Assembly: GCA_028571685.1 (NCBI GenBank) | Contig: CM053148.1 | Location: forward strand, 92,154,001-92,218,000 | Direction of reading: 5' to 3' | DNA length: 64,000 bases | DNA from: Heterohyrax brucei | Taxonomy: Eukaryota; Chordata; Mammalia; Hyracoidea; Procaviidae | Shown: piece after piece, positions 51,140 through 62,635 of the stretch | Numbering within the stretch: the first letter of the stretch is position 1 | Layout of the letters: the number at the start of each line of letters is the position of its first letter | Notes under the pieces: model-generated | What the model was told of the DNA's origin: nothing | Seen by the model: the letters and a program-made list of their open reading frames with translations, nothing else | Databases searched by the model: none | Made by a program: the position numbers and the translations under genes

Positions 51140-51440
51140 GAGTGGGCAGCAGTAACTTAAGGATAAAATTCTTGCTTTTATGCAGGAGACGTACGTTCAA
51201 GTTTAGGCCAATATACCGCAAGCCAGCCACAGCCCCCATCGGTTAGTTGAAGCTTGCATGTTGTTATGATACTAAACAGATTTCAGTAGAACTTCTGGTC
51301 TGAGACAGATTAGAAAGAATGGCATGATGGTCTACATCCAAAAGTCATCTAATGAAACTGAATGGGTCACTAGGATACAACGTTGTTGTACTTGGGGTAC
51401 CCATGAGTTAGACATTGACTTGATGACAGCTAACAATAGC
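51140..51440 (+). mobile_element. Tripartite SINE: tRNA-like head, RTE leader, RTE tail
   Basis: Head GGGCAGCAGTAACTTAAGG with a box-B-like ACGTTCAAGTTTAGG (51191-51205). Body from 51250: GCATGTTGTTATGATACTAA, ACAGATTTCAGTAGAACTTC, CTGAGACAGATTAGAAAGAA, GGTCTACATCCAAAAGTC, paralleling the RTE leader at 20789-20935 and 55400-55500. Tail: ACCCATGAGTTAGACATTGA, CTTGATGACAGCTAACAATA, the RTE 3' end. About 300 bp, no coding part. Confidence 0.8.
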
Positions 51441-51967
51441 TACTAAAAGTTTCAGTATATGTTTAGTTTTCCTTCACTGATGCTGATGTGTGTTCCTAGA
51501 GAAAACATGCAAGAATCTTAGCAAATCATAAAACTAGTTTATTCAAAAGTTTGGCATTGGAATACATTTTATCTGAGTTGTTTCATTGGATATTATATGT
51601 TAGATGTTTTCAGGAGTTCCAGTTAATTGCTCTTAATTGAAGAGCCAGAAATGATGTTACAATTTTTCAAATCTGGAAGTTAAAGCAAAAGTAGTGTATC
51701 TCTATCAACAAAAATACAGCTAAAGACACTACTTATTCAAAATATGTAAAATAACACCATGACTGCTGTGCAATTCAAAACAATCTTCTAACCAAATGAG
51801 ATATTTTCTATCTATTAACTATAAATAATTTGAAAATTGCACAGCTTGAGTTATATGTGCAAAATTGGGAGATAAATTGAACTAGGATAAGAACATGCGG
51901 AAACATCCTTCTTAATTAATGATGTACACTAAAGTCTTTCGAGTTAAAATAGAGTTAAGTAATAAAA
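51441..51967. other. Unassigned AT-rich sequence
   Basis: No recognised element over 0.5 kb. Confidence 0.4.
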
Positions 51968-52130
51968 ATCAAAGTCATTTCCACTGGGTTAATACTGACT
52001 GATAGCAACCTTATAAGGCAGGAGTAGAAAGAACCGCATTACAGAGTTTCCAGGGAGCGGCCAGCAGATTTGAACTGCTGACCTTTTGTTTAGCAGATGT
52101 AGTGTTTAACCACTATGCAAGAGGGTTTTC
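51968..52130 (-). mobile_element. AfroSINE-type SINE, near full length
   Basis: CATTTCCACTGGGTTAATAC, GGAGTAGAAAGAACCGC, GCAGATTTGAACTGCTGACC, TTTTGTTTAGCAGATGTAGT, CACTATGCAAGAGGGTTTTC. Confidence 0.9.
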
Positions 52131-52562
52131 AAGTTAAGTTAGATTAAGTTATGTCATAACTAACTTGTTAAATCTCACTTTCAATATCATTACAGACAGA
52201 TTATTGAAAAAAAAAGAATTAAATCAAGTGGTAAATGAATCTGGCTGAGGGTGTTCCTACAACTGTATGATTCAGAAGACTTGTTCTTCTGGGAAAGAAA
52301 ACAGCACTGAGCAAATTATCTACTACTATAATAACTTTTCAACTCAGTCAAGTCAAATCATTTTCTGAATCTAGAGTATAGATAGAGACAACTTCAGTGT
52401 CATCAGACAATGTATTCAGGTAAATGCCAATCTGAATTGTCCAAAGAAATCAGCTGAGGGTTCTTGTATTCTGGGTAGCCTTGGGATACACACATACACA
52501 CTCTTAAACTCAAACAGGAGTTTCAAAACAATATTGAATTATGCTTACAAATCTCTAATCGT
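52131..52562. other. Unassigned sequence
   Basis: No recognised element over 0.43 kb. Confidence 0.4.
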
Positions 52563-52685
52563 ACTACCCAGTGGTTAAGAGATCAGCTGCTAACCAAAAG
52601 TTCAGCAGTTCAAACCACCAGCCAATCCTTGCTAACCCTATCAGGCAGTTCTGCTCTGCCCTATGTGGTCTCTATAACTTGAACT
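52563..52685 (+). mobile_element. AfroSINE-type SINE, trimmed at both ends
   Basis: ACCCAGTGGTTAAGAGATCA, GCTAACCAAAAGTTCAGCAG, box B CAGTTCAAACCACCAG, GGCAGTTCTGCTCTGCCCTA, GGTCTCTATAACTTGAACTC. It abuts the RTE on its right. Confidence 0.85.
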
Positions 52686-53510
52686 CAGTAGATCCTGCAA
52701 ATGATCTTTTTGACAGCAAATGCAATGTCACTCCTCTTTAAGATCTCATTGCTAGCACAGTAGAATGTAAAATTGCCTAACTTAAAATTATCAATACCAG
52801 TCCATTTCAGCTCACTAATGCCTAGATTATTGATGTTTACATGTTCCATTTCATTTTGATGACTTCTAATTTTCCTAGAGTCATGCTTCTTACATTCCAT
52901 GTTCTGATTATTAATGGATGTCTACAGCTGTTTCTTCTTTGCATTTTAAATGATGCCACATCAGCAAATGAAGATCCTCAGAGTTTGATTCTATTTACAT
53001 CATTATGGTTGACTGTACTTTGAGGAGACAGCTGTTCCCCCATCGTATTTTGCCTTCCAACATGAGAGGCTCATTTTCTGACACTGTGTCAGACAGTGTC
53101 CCACTGCTATTCATAAGGCTCTCCCTAGTGCATATGTATGTATATACATATATATATACACACACACAAACACACATATATACGTACATACACACACCTT
53201 AATTTGGTACATATATCTATCTCTACATATCTTGTATATTTTTATATACATCTTATATATATCTTATATCTTATGTGCCTGGCTTATGTATATCATATAT
53301 CATATACCCCCCAAAACCCACATATATCTTATATCTTTTATCTTATATATAAAACATACATATGCTTGGCATAGCTACCTTAATTTGGAAGCTCAGCTGT
53401 GACTGATCTGTCATAGGTGACCCAGGTGGTATTTGAATCTCTGTGGCATAGATTCCAGCATCACAGAAACATGCAGGTCTTCACAATATGAGACACTAAC
53501 GGGTGCATGG
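52686..53510 (-). mobile_element. RTE LINE 5' part with a microsatellite inside
   Basis: Endonuclease start and 5' leader in reverse: GATCTTTTTGACAGCAAATG, CAATACCAGTCCATTTCAGC, GTTCCATTTCATTTTGATG, CATCAGCAAATGAAGATCC, ACTGTACTTTGAGGAGACAG, CCACTGCTATTCATAAGG. After the microsatellite it resumes GGAAGCTCAGCTGTGACTG, GATTCCAGCATCACAGAAAC to the 5' end. The reverse transcriptase portion is missing. Confidence 0.88.
53128..53382. repeat. AT/CA compound microsatellite, expanded
   Basis: TATATACATATATATATACA followed by CA units and then degenerate ATCTTATAT repeats over about 250 bases. It sits at the RTE leader site where other copies have only a few dozen bases. Confidence 0.85.
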
Positions 53511-53549
53511 GAGGTGTCTGTGTGTCTATATACAGGAGAGTGAGAGAGT

Positions 53550-53752
53550 GCCCTGATGGCGTAAGGGTTGTTTGGCTGATAGCCAACAGGTTAGCAGTTT
53601 GAACTCACCCAGTGGCTCCTTGAGAGAAAAGACCTGGCAATCTTCTCCTATAGGGATTACAGCTTAAAAATCTCTATGGGGCAATTTTACTCTTCACATT
53701 GGTTTGTTATTAGTCGAATATTGACTTGATGGCACCTAACAACACCAAGTAT
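53550..53752 (+). mobile_element. Long-type tRNA-derived SINE with RTE-like tail
   Basis: GTGCCCTGATGGCGTAAGGG, box B AGCAGTTTGAACTCACCCAG, GAGAGAAAAGACCTGGCAAT, AGGGATTACAGCTTAAAAAT, GACTTGATGGCACCTAACAA, CACC. Complete, about 200 bp; it ends in CACCTAACAACACC as the RTE does. Confidence 0.85.
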
Positions 53753-53778
53753 CTGTCTATCTATATAATATCATATAC

Positions 53779-53965
53779 ATAGGGGTTCCTGGGTGGTGCA
53801 AGTGATTGACATGCTCAGCTGCTTACTAAGAGTTTAGAGGTTTGAGTTCAACTGTAAGTGTATGGGAAGAAATACCTGGCTGTGTGATTCTGAAAAATAT
53901 CAACTGTTGCAAGCCTTAGATAGCACAGTTTTACTTTGATACATGTGGAATTGCAGCAATTGATT
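53779..53965 (+). mobile_element. Long-type tRNA-derived SINE, second copy
   Basis: GGGGTTCCTGGGTGGTGCAA head, GAGGTTTGAGTTCAACTG box B region, GAAGAAATACCTGGCTGTG, CAAGCCTTAGATAGCAC, diverged tail. Same orientation as its neighbour 27 bp to the left. Confidence 0.75.
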
Positions 53966-55309
53966 TTTTTTAAACACACACTTCTTTTCTGTGCGTTCAT
54001 ATATATTATTCCACACATGTATCTCTAGAGCCTAAAAATGATAACTTCACCATTTTAAAAATTGGGACAAAGTACAATGGATAGGAGTATATATTGATGC
54101 TAAAAGGGAGAGAAAATCTAAACAAAAGTGCTCAGGATCCAAAGCCAAAACTCTTTTACCCATGTCATGCTTATTTCAAATCAACAACTACATCCTCTGT
54201 TCTTTTGTCTTCTTCACAGTTTTTGAAATAGTTTTAAATGACTCCAAGAAAGAACATAATCTTTTCTCCCTCTGAACAACATTTATTGACACAAGTTGCC
54301 TACAATCCAGATTACTAATGATATATACACTTAAGAAAAATGAGAGGAGATTTACAAAAAGAATTAAAATCCCCCTAGGGCTAGATAATTTGTGCACCTT
54401 TATGTATCTATAATCTTTTATGGCTATACAAACCATAATATTCAAATGTTTAAATTAGAATAACCATCTGAAAAAAAACACCATATCTAAAAAAGAATAC
54501 CTTCAACTGTATATAAAATATGTCATGTCGTTAATGTTTCCTCAAATAATAAATTACTGTTAGCAGATGGTATTCCATCTGACTAGCATCAATAATGGGC
54601 ACCTTGGAAGGCACCTAAGAAGGCAGACCTGTCTAATTATAATTCTGTAGCTGGATGTTTGCCAAACAGAGTAACAAAAGGCAACAAGTCAGCAACTTAT
54701 AAATATAATTATAGTAGTCTTCCAAATTTCCTATGCCAAGTCCTAAAGTGAAATAGGTTTTTCTCCATGTGAAATTAGGCAAAAGAAAAATGAACATGGA
54801 TTTGAGGAATTTCAATACATTTCTATAACAATAAACTTACAAATCTGATTTCTTACGTAAGAGTTTACTTGTATCTTAATTGGAATAGGAATACATTTGT
54901 GAATAAGAATTATAAGATGGTACATCATTAGAAATGTAAGTGTACATCAGGTGATCAACAAAATTAATTTATAATTAAAGAGTTTCAGTTTATTCTATTT
55001 TCTGTCTTATTTTTTTTCCAATATCTACCAGAGAACCATTGAAAATTTAGAATTACTTATGGAAAATGCTTATGCAACTTCTAAAATACAGATCTATTTT
55101 TCTAGTAAGAGACCAGTTTTTTTTGGTTTGTTTTTTAAGTTTCAGATCATATCAGGAGAAAAATAAAATACATCGCTGTTATTCATTAAAAGTGCTGTGA
55201 TTGCATAGAAATAAGTCACAAAAGAAACATACAGACAAGAAAACAACTACTCTGAAATGCAATTTTGTTATTTTTAATAACTTATAATCTGTCTTGCCAC
55301 TACACGTAT
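53966..55309. other. Unassigned AT-rich sequence
   Basis: 1.3 kb, strongly AT-rich, no recognised family. Minus-strand open frames of 60-85 codons have no supporting features. Confidence 0.4.
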
Positions 55310-57475
55310 GTAAGTTTATCCTACTGTGGTGCTTCACAAGTTGTTGTAATGTTGGAAAATGTGCCCCTGGAATTTCAAATATCATCAGCGTCAATCACAG
55401 TGGACAGGTGGACAGGCTTCGGTGGAGCTTCCACAGTAGGACAGGACTAGGAAGAAGGACCTGGAAATCTGCTTCTGAAAAAGAATTCTCCACTGAAAAC
55501 CTTACAAACAGCAGTGGAACATTGTCTGGCATCGTGCAGGTAGATTAGCCCCCCAGGCTGGAAGGAACTCAAAAGGCCACTGGTGAAGAGCCGCCTCCTC
55601 AAAGTAGAGTTAGCTTTAACGGTATGGATGAAATAAACCCTTCACATGTTTGTTTGTTGAGTTGGCACAACTCAGAATGAGAAGAAACAGCTGCAAAACT
55701 CTGTCAATAATTGGGGCAGAAAATGTACCAGTTATAAATCTAGGAAAACTGGATAGCATTAAAAATGAAGTGAATCACTAAAATAACAATATCCTGTGTA
55801 TCAGTGAGCAAAATGGATTCATATTGGCCACTGTGAATCAGACAATCATACAGTCTGCTATGCCAGGAACAACAAATTGAGGAGGAAAGATTCAAAAAGA
55901 ACATTTCAAGATTGGTCCTGAAGAACAATGCTGTCAGTGATATGATAATATCTATTCATATACAGGGAAGATCAGTTAATATGGCTACTATTGAAATCTA
56001 TTCACAAACAACTTATGCCAAAGATGAGGAAACTGAAGATTTTCACCAACTTCTGCAATCTGAAATTGATCAAAAAGTCAAGAAAAAGATGCATTGATAA
56101 TTACAGGTGATTAGAAAGTAAACATAGGAAATCAAGAAAAAGGACCAGTAGCTGGGAAGTATGGCCTTGGTGATAGAAACAGTACAAGACATCATATGGC
56201 AGAATTTTGCAAGACTAACAACTGCTTCACCACAAACACTTTTTTTGAATAACATGAAAGCAACTATACTCATTGGCTCCCTGATGAAATACACAATATT
56301 CAAATCAACTACCTTTTTGGAAACAGATGATAGGAAGCCGAATACTCAAAGTCAGAATAAGGCTGGGGGCAACCTGCAAAGAAGAGAATTAACTGCTCAC
56401 ATGTAAATTCAAGTTGAAGGTAAAGAAAATTATAGCAAGTCCACAAGAACCAGAATACAAGCTTGAGTGTACACCACTGGAATTTAGAGACCATCTCTAG
56501 AACAGATTGGACACTTTGAACACTAATTACTGAAGACCGGACAAGTTGCAGAATGACATCAAGGCTATAATACAAGAAGAAAGCAAAAGGTTATTGAAAA
56601 GACAGGAAAATAAGAAAACACCAAAACAGATGTCAGAAAAGACTTTGAAATTTGCTCTTGAAAGTAGATTAATTAAAGAGAACAGAAAAAAATCAAAGTG
56701 AAACACCTGTACAGAAAATTTCAAAATGCAGCTCAAGAAGACAAACGAAAGTATTATAACAAAATATACAGAGATCTGGTGTTAGAAAACCAAGAGGAAA
56801 AAGCACACTCAGTGATTCTCAGGCTAGAAGAACTGAAGAAAAACTTCATTCCTTGAGTTACAGTATCAAAGGATTCTGTGAGCAAAATATTAAACAAAGA
56901 AGATAGAAGGAATAAACAAGAGTCACTGTACCATAAAGGTTTGGTTGATGGTCAATCACTTCAGGAGGTAGAATGTGGTCAAGAATCAGTGGTACAGAAG
57001 AAGTCCAAGCTGCACTTACCAGTATGAATTAATGGAATATTGAATGAAATGTTTCAGCAAACATGTGTACTGCTGAAGGTATTCTTTCATCTGTGTCAAA
57101 AAATTTCGAAGACATCTTCATGGTCAACTAACTGAAAAAGATGTGTATTTGTTTCCATTCCAAAGAAAGGTGATTCAATGGAATGTATATCTTGGAAAAG
57201 AGTATCACACACAGGTAAAATTTTGCTGGTGGTCATTCAAAATAAGTATCAGCATCCATCAACAAGGAACTGCCAGAAGTTCAAGCTTGGTTCAGAAGAG
57301 CATACACAAAAGAGAAATCACTGTCAATGTCAGATAGATCTTGGCTGAAAGCACAGAATATCGGAAAAATGTTTACCTGTGTTTTAGGGACTATCAAAAG
57401 ACATTTGCCTACATGGATCATAAAAGATTAAGGATTATGACAGATTATGGATAACATTCCAGAACATTTGTCTTC

Positions 57476-57820
57476 ATGAGAAACTTAGACGTGGACCAAG
57501 AGACAGTCGTTCAAACAGAACAAGGTATACTGCTTAGTTTACAGTCAGGAAAGGCGTGCATCAGAGTTGTATCTTTTCACCTCTACTTATTTAACCTGCA
57601 TGTTGAGCAAATAATCCCAGAAGATGAATTACATGAAGAAGGATATGGCACCATAATCAGAGGAAGGCACATCACCAGCTTGTTATGCACAGATAACACA
57701 AACCTCCTTGCAGAAAGAGAACTTGAACCACTCATTGAAGAAAATCAAACAGTAGCCTTTAGTACAGTTTGCAACTCATCTCAAAGAAAACAAAACCCAT
57801 ACAACTGGACCAATGTATAA
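57476..57820 (+). pseudogene. RTE reverse transcriptase fragment, catalytic box lost
   Basis: 114 open codons: MRNLDVDQETVVQTEQG, HLYLFNLHVEQIIPEDELHE and SLLCTDNTNLLAERELEPLI. At 57686-57697 the reading is CTDN where the copy at 63863 has YADD; an apparent two-base insertion before it accounts for part of the change. The GCILSP block just upstream is also disrupted (RVVSFH). It cannot encode an active polymerase. Confidence 0.85.
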
Positions 57821-58062
57821 CATTATGTTAAAAGAAGAAAATATTAATGTCATCAAGGATTTCATTTTACTGGGATCCATACTATGCTGCAAGCAAGAAA
57901 TCAGATAATGTATTGAATCTGGCAAGTCTGATGCCTAAGATCACTTGAAAGCATTGAAAAGCAAGGATGTCATTTTGCAGATTGGAGTGCTTGATCCAAG
58001 CCACATCATTTTCAGTCACCTCGTATGTGTGTGAAAGTGGGACAATGAATAAGAGAGACCAA

Positions 58063-58217
58063 AGAAGAATAAAACCCACTGATGTCCAGTAGACTCTGAC
58101 ACATAGCAACCCTGTAGGACAGAATATAACCACCCGATAGTTTCCAAGGAGCACCTGGTGGATTCGAACTGCCACCCTCTGAGTTAACAGGCACAACATT
58201 TAACTAGTATGCTTCTA
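58063..58217 (-). mobile_element. AfroSINE-type SINE inserted in RTE
   Basis: AAAACCCACTGATGTCCAGT, GTAGGACAGAATATAACC, GGTGGATTCGAACTGCCACC (excellent reverse box B), GTTAACAGGCACAACATTTA, TAGTATGCTTCTAGGGTTC. About eleven bases of RTE are missing at the junction and no target duplication is visible. Confidence 0.92.
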
Positions 58218-58549
58218 GGGTTCAAATTATGGTGTTAGTGAAGAATGGTGACTGTACCATGGATTATTAGAAGAATGAACAAATTAGTCCTGGAAGCATG
58301 GCCAGCATGTCCCTTAGAAGCATGAATGAGGAAACTTCATCTCACATACTTTGGACATGTTATCAGGAGGAACCAGTCCCTAGAGGAGGACATGATGCCT
58401 GGTGAGGAGGTGGAGTGACACAGTGGCTGCAGCCACGGGCTCGAGCAGTTATAGTGAGGACAGCCCATGAACCAGAAAATGTCTTGTTCTGTTGTACATA
58501 GGTCTCTGTGAGTCAAAACTTACCTGTTGGCAACTGAAGACAGCAACAG

Positions 58550-59206
58550 CATAACGCTTGCCTACAAAAATTTTCCTCTGAATTCTAACTGAACCCATGG
58601 CTATGAAAAGTTGGTAAAATCTAATTCTTTTTGTTTTAATAAACCAATAATTTAAAGCAATTTGAGTGTACGTTTGAACACTTGATCTAGCCCTGATTTT
58701 TAAAGCAGGCAAAACTAAACCATTGTTAAGTTTTCTTCTCCTCTAGAACTACAGTCACTATTTAACAGTTAACAGCAGTGCTCGGCAACTCCAGAGGGAC
58801 AGACCTCATTTGTGTTCATAAGACCTGAAAAAGAGTTACACAGGCTTGATTTTGTAGGTGCGGGATCAGAGAATGGAGTCAAATGCAGAAATGGCTGCAG
58901 GTGTGGTAAGCCTTAGATGTAGAGAATTCCAGTTGATGGACGGAATTTTTCTACACGGTCACTAGCGGTGGTCTGGGATCTCAGAACAAAGAGTACCTGC
59001 TCTATTAGGCAGATGGGTAAAGAAAACTCAAAAGAGTGTTTGGAACAGTGGAAACTGAAATTCAGTGTGTTCTACACTGACATTCATGTCACAGGAGAAG
59101 CTCAAAAGTTAACAGATTTTATATAAAGTAGAACTTTTTACGTATTTTTTTACTCAGTATGTTTTTAGCTTTCATCCTTCTTTACGTAACACCTATTCCT
59201 ATTTTC
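58550..59206. other. Unassigned, apparently single-copy sequence
   Basis: 0.65 kb. The segment 58770-59060 is of balanced composition without repeats that I recognise. Confidence 0.4.
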
Positions 59207-59358
59207 GAGCCCTAGTGGCAGAGTAGTTAAAAGCTCAGCTCTTGGAGTTCAAACCCAACAGTCGTTCCTTGGAAACCACATGAGACAGTCCTACTCTATC
59301 CTGTATGGTCACTATCAGTTGGAATCAACTTGAAGGCAACCATTTGTTAATTTTTGGT
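59207..59358 (+). mobile_element. AfroSINE-type SINE, near full length
   Basis: GAGCCCTAGTGGCAGAGTAG head, AGCTCTTGGAGTTCAAACCC (the anticodon-arm region is shortened), CTATCCTGTATGGTCACTAT, CAGTTGGAATCAACTTGAAG, GCAACCATTTGTTAATTTTT. Confidence 0.85.
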
Positions 59359-60042
59359 TCCTACTCTGCCTGTCCTCTATCTATCTCAGGGAAGATTATG
59401 ACTGCAACTACAAAAAAAACAAAGGGCAACAGAGGGCCAGTACTCATCTTGCAATGAAAAGAATGTTTGAGGCCAGAGAAAGACAACAATCTTGACTTCT
59501 AGGCATTCTTAAGAGAAATTTTCCCCTTTTCTTTATGTTCTAATCAACATATCAAGAACCAGACTCAATATGCTTCATAGAGCTTTGTTTTTTACATAAA
59601 GCCTAAGATAAAGATGAAACAGATTATGATGAAAGAGAAGCTCCTTCCACACACAGAGAGAGGAAAACCCTTCCTCTAAGGATGAAAGTGAATAGACAGT
59701 TTGAAAGAGCCAGTGACAAGGGTTCCCATCTGCTGTCTTCATCCAGTGATTCATCTTTTGAAGGTTAAAACATGAAAGATGAGAAACTCAAGGGCAAGAG
59801 GCCTCCAAATAGGTATGCAGCTGACGTCATCATTTCTAAACATCAGCTAAAAATAATTTTGGTAACTATGTATTTAGTTCTTTCAAGGATCATATTTACA
59901 GTAGATGCCTAAGGACAGTGGAGGTGAATTCTCTCACATCACCTGGTTGAGGAAGACTTCATCTAAGATATCCCAGCCCAATAATTTCCTGGGTTAGCAA
60001 CTTCAATTTGGTAGGAATGAGATACAGACGCGTTGGTATAGG
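59359..60042. other. Unassigned sequence
   Basis: 0.7 kb with no recognised element. Confidence 0.4.
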
Positions 60043-60217
60043 GGAAAACAAAAACAAAAACACTGCTGTTGAGTCAATTCCAACTCATAGCTACCCTATG
60101 GACAGTGTAGAACTGCTGCATAAAGTTTCCAACAAGCACCTGGCAGATTTGAACTATTGACCTTCTGGTTAGCAGCTGCAACACTTAACCTCTTTATCAG
60201 TAGCACAGGGAAACACC
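60043..60217 (-). mobile_element. AfroSINE-type SINE with AAAAC tail
   Basis: GGAAAACAAAAACAAAAACA (reverse of the GTTTTTGTTTT tail), GCTGTTGAGTCAATTCCAAC, CAGATTTGAACTATTGACC, TTCTGGTTAGCAGCTGC. The head end is diverged (CTCTTTATCAGTAGC). Confidence 0.9.
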
Positions 60218-61042
60218 CAAAGAAATCATCTAATTTTCATGTACCATTTATGGCACGCAGAATCTGAAAGTTTCCTCAGTTCCAGGAGGGAGACATGAGA
60301 GCACCAAGAGACTTATTAGACTAAAAAAAGATTTGTGGGCATTCTGATTAAGAAACACAACCTTTTTTGCAAGAAGAGAAGCAAAAAAAAAAAAATCCAA
60401 AAAACAAAAAAATGATTTTTCATTGCAATAAGCAGAGATAGATCATTTCCAGTTGTTACAGTTCCTCAAGAACACAGTTTATATTAAACGTGTAGCTTTT
60501 CGCAGTTCCTCCTTAGGTCGACGTTACACTGAGTTTTGAAGCAGTTAAGAAAATTCTATTATTCTGCTTCATCATAGTAAAATGATGTTACTGTTACACT
60601 GGAAACCAGCTGCCTGGGTCGCTCCAAATGAATTCCACCGAAGGAAGTACCATAAACATTTGTAACGAGGGATTATAAAATTGGAAGGGAAATAGAGGAA
60701 AGAAGAAAGAGAGAATGTCACTTTGTTACTTAGGAAACATTCCTAAAAGTTCAGCTTAGATGCAGAAGCCTCTTTCCACTTTCACCAGTTTTATAATAAT
60801 GTAAAATGTATTGGTTCTGACTTCTTAGTAAGATTATGACTTGAGTAGACGTATGTTATTGCTTTATTTTACCTGATCATAATTGAAATGATAAAAAATT
60901 AAAAAAATATAAATTAGGATTACAGAAGAGGAAGAAATGATGTCTTCTAACTATGAAAATTTTTGGAAGCTTGTAAAAGCCGTCTTAAAATGTTCTATTT
61001 TGAGAAAGGCATAAGGTTATAAGAAATAATTAGAATAGTGTA
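60218..61042. other. Unassigned sequence
   Basis: 0.8 kb; A-runs at 60386-60398. No recognised element. Confidence 0.4.
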
Positions 61043-61199
61043 TACTGCCCGCTGCTGTTGAGTCAATTCTGACATCTAGTGACTTTAGAGGACAAAGTAG
61101 AACTGCACCAAAAAGTTTCCAAGGAGTGCCTGAGGGACTTAGACTGCCAACTTTTGGTAAGAGGCTGAAGCACTTAACCCCTCTGCTACCAGCCTTTCC
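61043..61199 (-). mobile_element. AfroSINE-type SINE, near full length
   Basis: CTGCCCGCTGCTGTTGAGTC, GACAAAGTAGAACTGCACC, GGGACTTAGACTGCCAAC, TTTTGGTAAGAGGCTGAAGC, CTCTGCTACCAGCCTTTCC. Confidence 0.9.
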
Positions 61200-61989
61200 A
61201 GAATATTCTAATATATGTTAACTAACACCTCATGTTTACAGTAGTGAAGGTGGAAGGAGACTGCCGCTCCTGAGCCTGACCCCATCTCACCCCTTCTCTA
61301 GCTTTTACCCAGTCATCAACAATCTTAGAAAGCAGTTCTGCTGAGTGGTCCTCGGATACATAAAGCATCTACAATAGCCTTGAAGTAGTTCCTTTCCTTA
61401 TCTTGGAAGAAGTTAAAAGCCCAGAAAAAGTTCTCAACAAAAACATGTCTTGAAAAACCTCATAAAGAGACAAACCTTCAACTGAGATAGTCTAGGACCA
61501 CATTTCACTCTGCCTTGATGCTGAAGCTTCGAATGAGAAAATAATCCTAATATTAAAAATAAAATAAAAAGTTAGTGATGCTGCCTTACCAAAATAAGAA
61601 AGGGGGATAGCGTTATTCTCAGTCCTTCTTTTCCTGATATAACCTTCTAGATATTGAGTTTCTGTTACTTCTTCCTTTTCTATCAGCAGAATGTCATACA
61701 GAATTACAAATGATAGTGACCTCAGCTTTGCATCTCCTCCTGAAAATCTTCAAGTCTCTAATTTATCACTTACTTTTTTTATATTCTAGCCTTTGGAAGA
61801 GGAATTTATCATACATTTGAAGTTGATGTGACAGTGACTGAGTGGCCAGCTGCCATTTTTCATGTTTTACTTTCTTTTTGACCAGATCTACTTAAACTGA
61901 ATCAAGTTTACTACCCTGAAGCTGGGGTCCCTCGCTCTTTATTTTTTAAACAGGTAGGCTAATGGCATTGGAAAGGTGTGTGGCATTAT
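61200..61989. other. Unassigned sequence
   Basis: 0.8 kb. 61250-61330 is C-rich. No recognised element or exon. Confidence 0.4.
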
Positions 61990-62148
61990 TGGAAACCCTG
62001 ATGATGTAATGGTTCAGTACTATGTATACTAACCAAAAAGTCAGCAGTTCAAATCCACCAGGTGCTCCTTGGAAACTCCATGGGGCGATTCTACCCTGAG
62101 CTATAGGGTGGCTATGAGTTGGAATCAACTTGATGGCAATGGATTTGA
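61990..62148 (+). mobile_element. AfroSINE-type SINE, near full length
   Basis: GGAAACCCTGATGATGTAAT head, ACTAACCAAAAAGTCAGCAG, box B CAGCAGTTCAAATCCACCAG, ATAGGGTGGCTATGAGTTGG, AATCAACTTGATGGCAATGG, ATTTGATTTTTC. Well-preserved box B. Confidence 0.94.
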
Positions 62149-62201
62149 TTTTTCTGGTTTAGCTGATTCTAGAAACTCGACTCAGTTTTAGTTTTCTTTC
62201 C

Positions 62202-62247
62202 TGTTAAGCCAAGTGCTGTCGAGTCGGATCCGACTCATGGCGATCAC
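62202..62247 (-). mobile_element. SINE tail-only fragment
   Basis: TTAAGCCAAGTGCTGTCGAG, TCGGATCCGACTCATGGCGA, TC. The near-perfect family match suggests a recent copy; no convincing target duplication. Confidence 0.8.
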
Positions 62248-62284
62248 ATAACCTTCATTACCATCTGTTTAGGATTAAATTACT

Positions 62285-62635
62285 CCTGAGAAAGCATATG
62301 TTAAAATCTCAGCTCAGGGTACCCATGAACAGGACCTTGATTGAAAATCGGGTCTTTGAGGAAGTTATCGGTTATCTTAACAAGATAGGTACTGTCCTTA
62401 TAAAAGAGAAAAGCCAAAGAGACACAGAGAGAAGAACACTACGTGAGGATAGAGTTATGCTGCAGATGCAAGGTAAGGAATGCTTGGTTCTGACCAAAGC
62501 TGGGACAGAGGAATGGAACAGAATTTTCCTCTGAGTTTCCAGAAGATCCAGCCCTGCTGATGCCTTGATTTTTGTGCTTTCAGCCTCAAGGACTAAGAGA
62601 CAATTAAGTTTCTGATATTTTAAATGAAGCTAGTC
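62285..62635 (+). mobile_element. MLT1-type LTR fragment
   Basis: AAGCATATGTTAAAATCTCA, GTCTTTGAGGAAGTTATCGG, TGTCCTTATAAAAGAGAAAA, GAGACACAGAGAGAAGAACA, GATGCCTTGATTTTTGTGCT follow the MaLR order (block resembling CATATGTTGAAATCCTAA, CCTTATAAAAGAG, CCTTGATTTTGGAC). The 3' end is cut by the RTE insertion. Confidence 0.7.

Larger units (their letters stand above)
55312..58549 (+). mobile_element. Near-full-length RTE LINE, plus strand
   Basis: 5' leader from AGTTTATCCTACTGTGGTGC, endonuclease (CAAAAAGAACATTTCAAG at 55891; TATGGCCTTGGTGATAGAAA at 56160), linker (GTATTATAACAAAATATAC near 56750), reverse transcriptase and C-terminal region, 3' end GTCTCTGTGAGTCAAAACTT to GACAGCAACAGC. About 3.1 kb without the SINE at 58063. 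Frames are broken throughout. With the copy at 24335-28142 it lets the family's full layout be read from this window alone. Confidence 0.93.

Noticed and set aside
62202-62247. Short GC-richer palindromic string GAGTCGGATCCGACTC as a regulatory inverted repeat
   Set aside because: The palindrome is intrinsic to the shared SINE/RTE tail block and recurs in dozens of copies; it is possibly relevant to tail recognition, but is not a local regulatory site.
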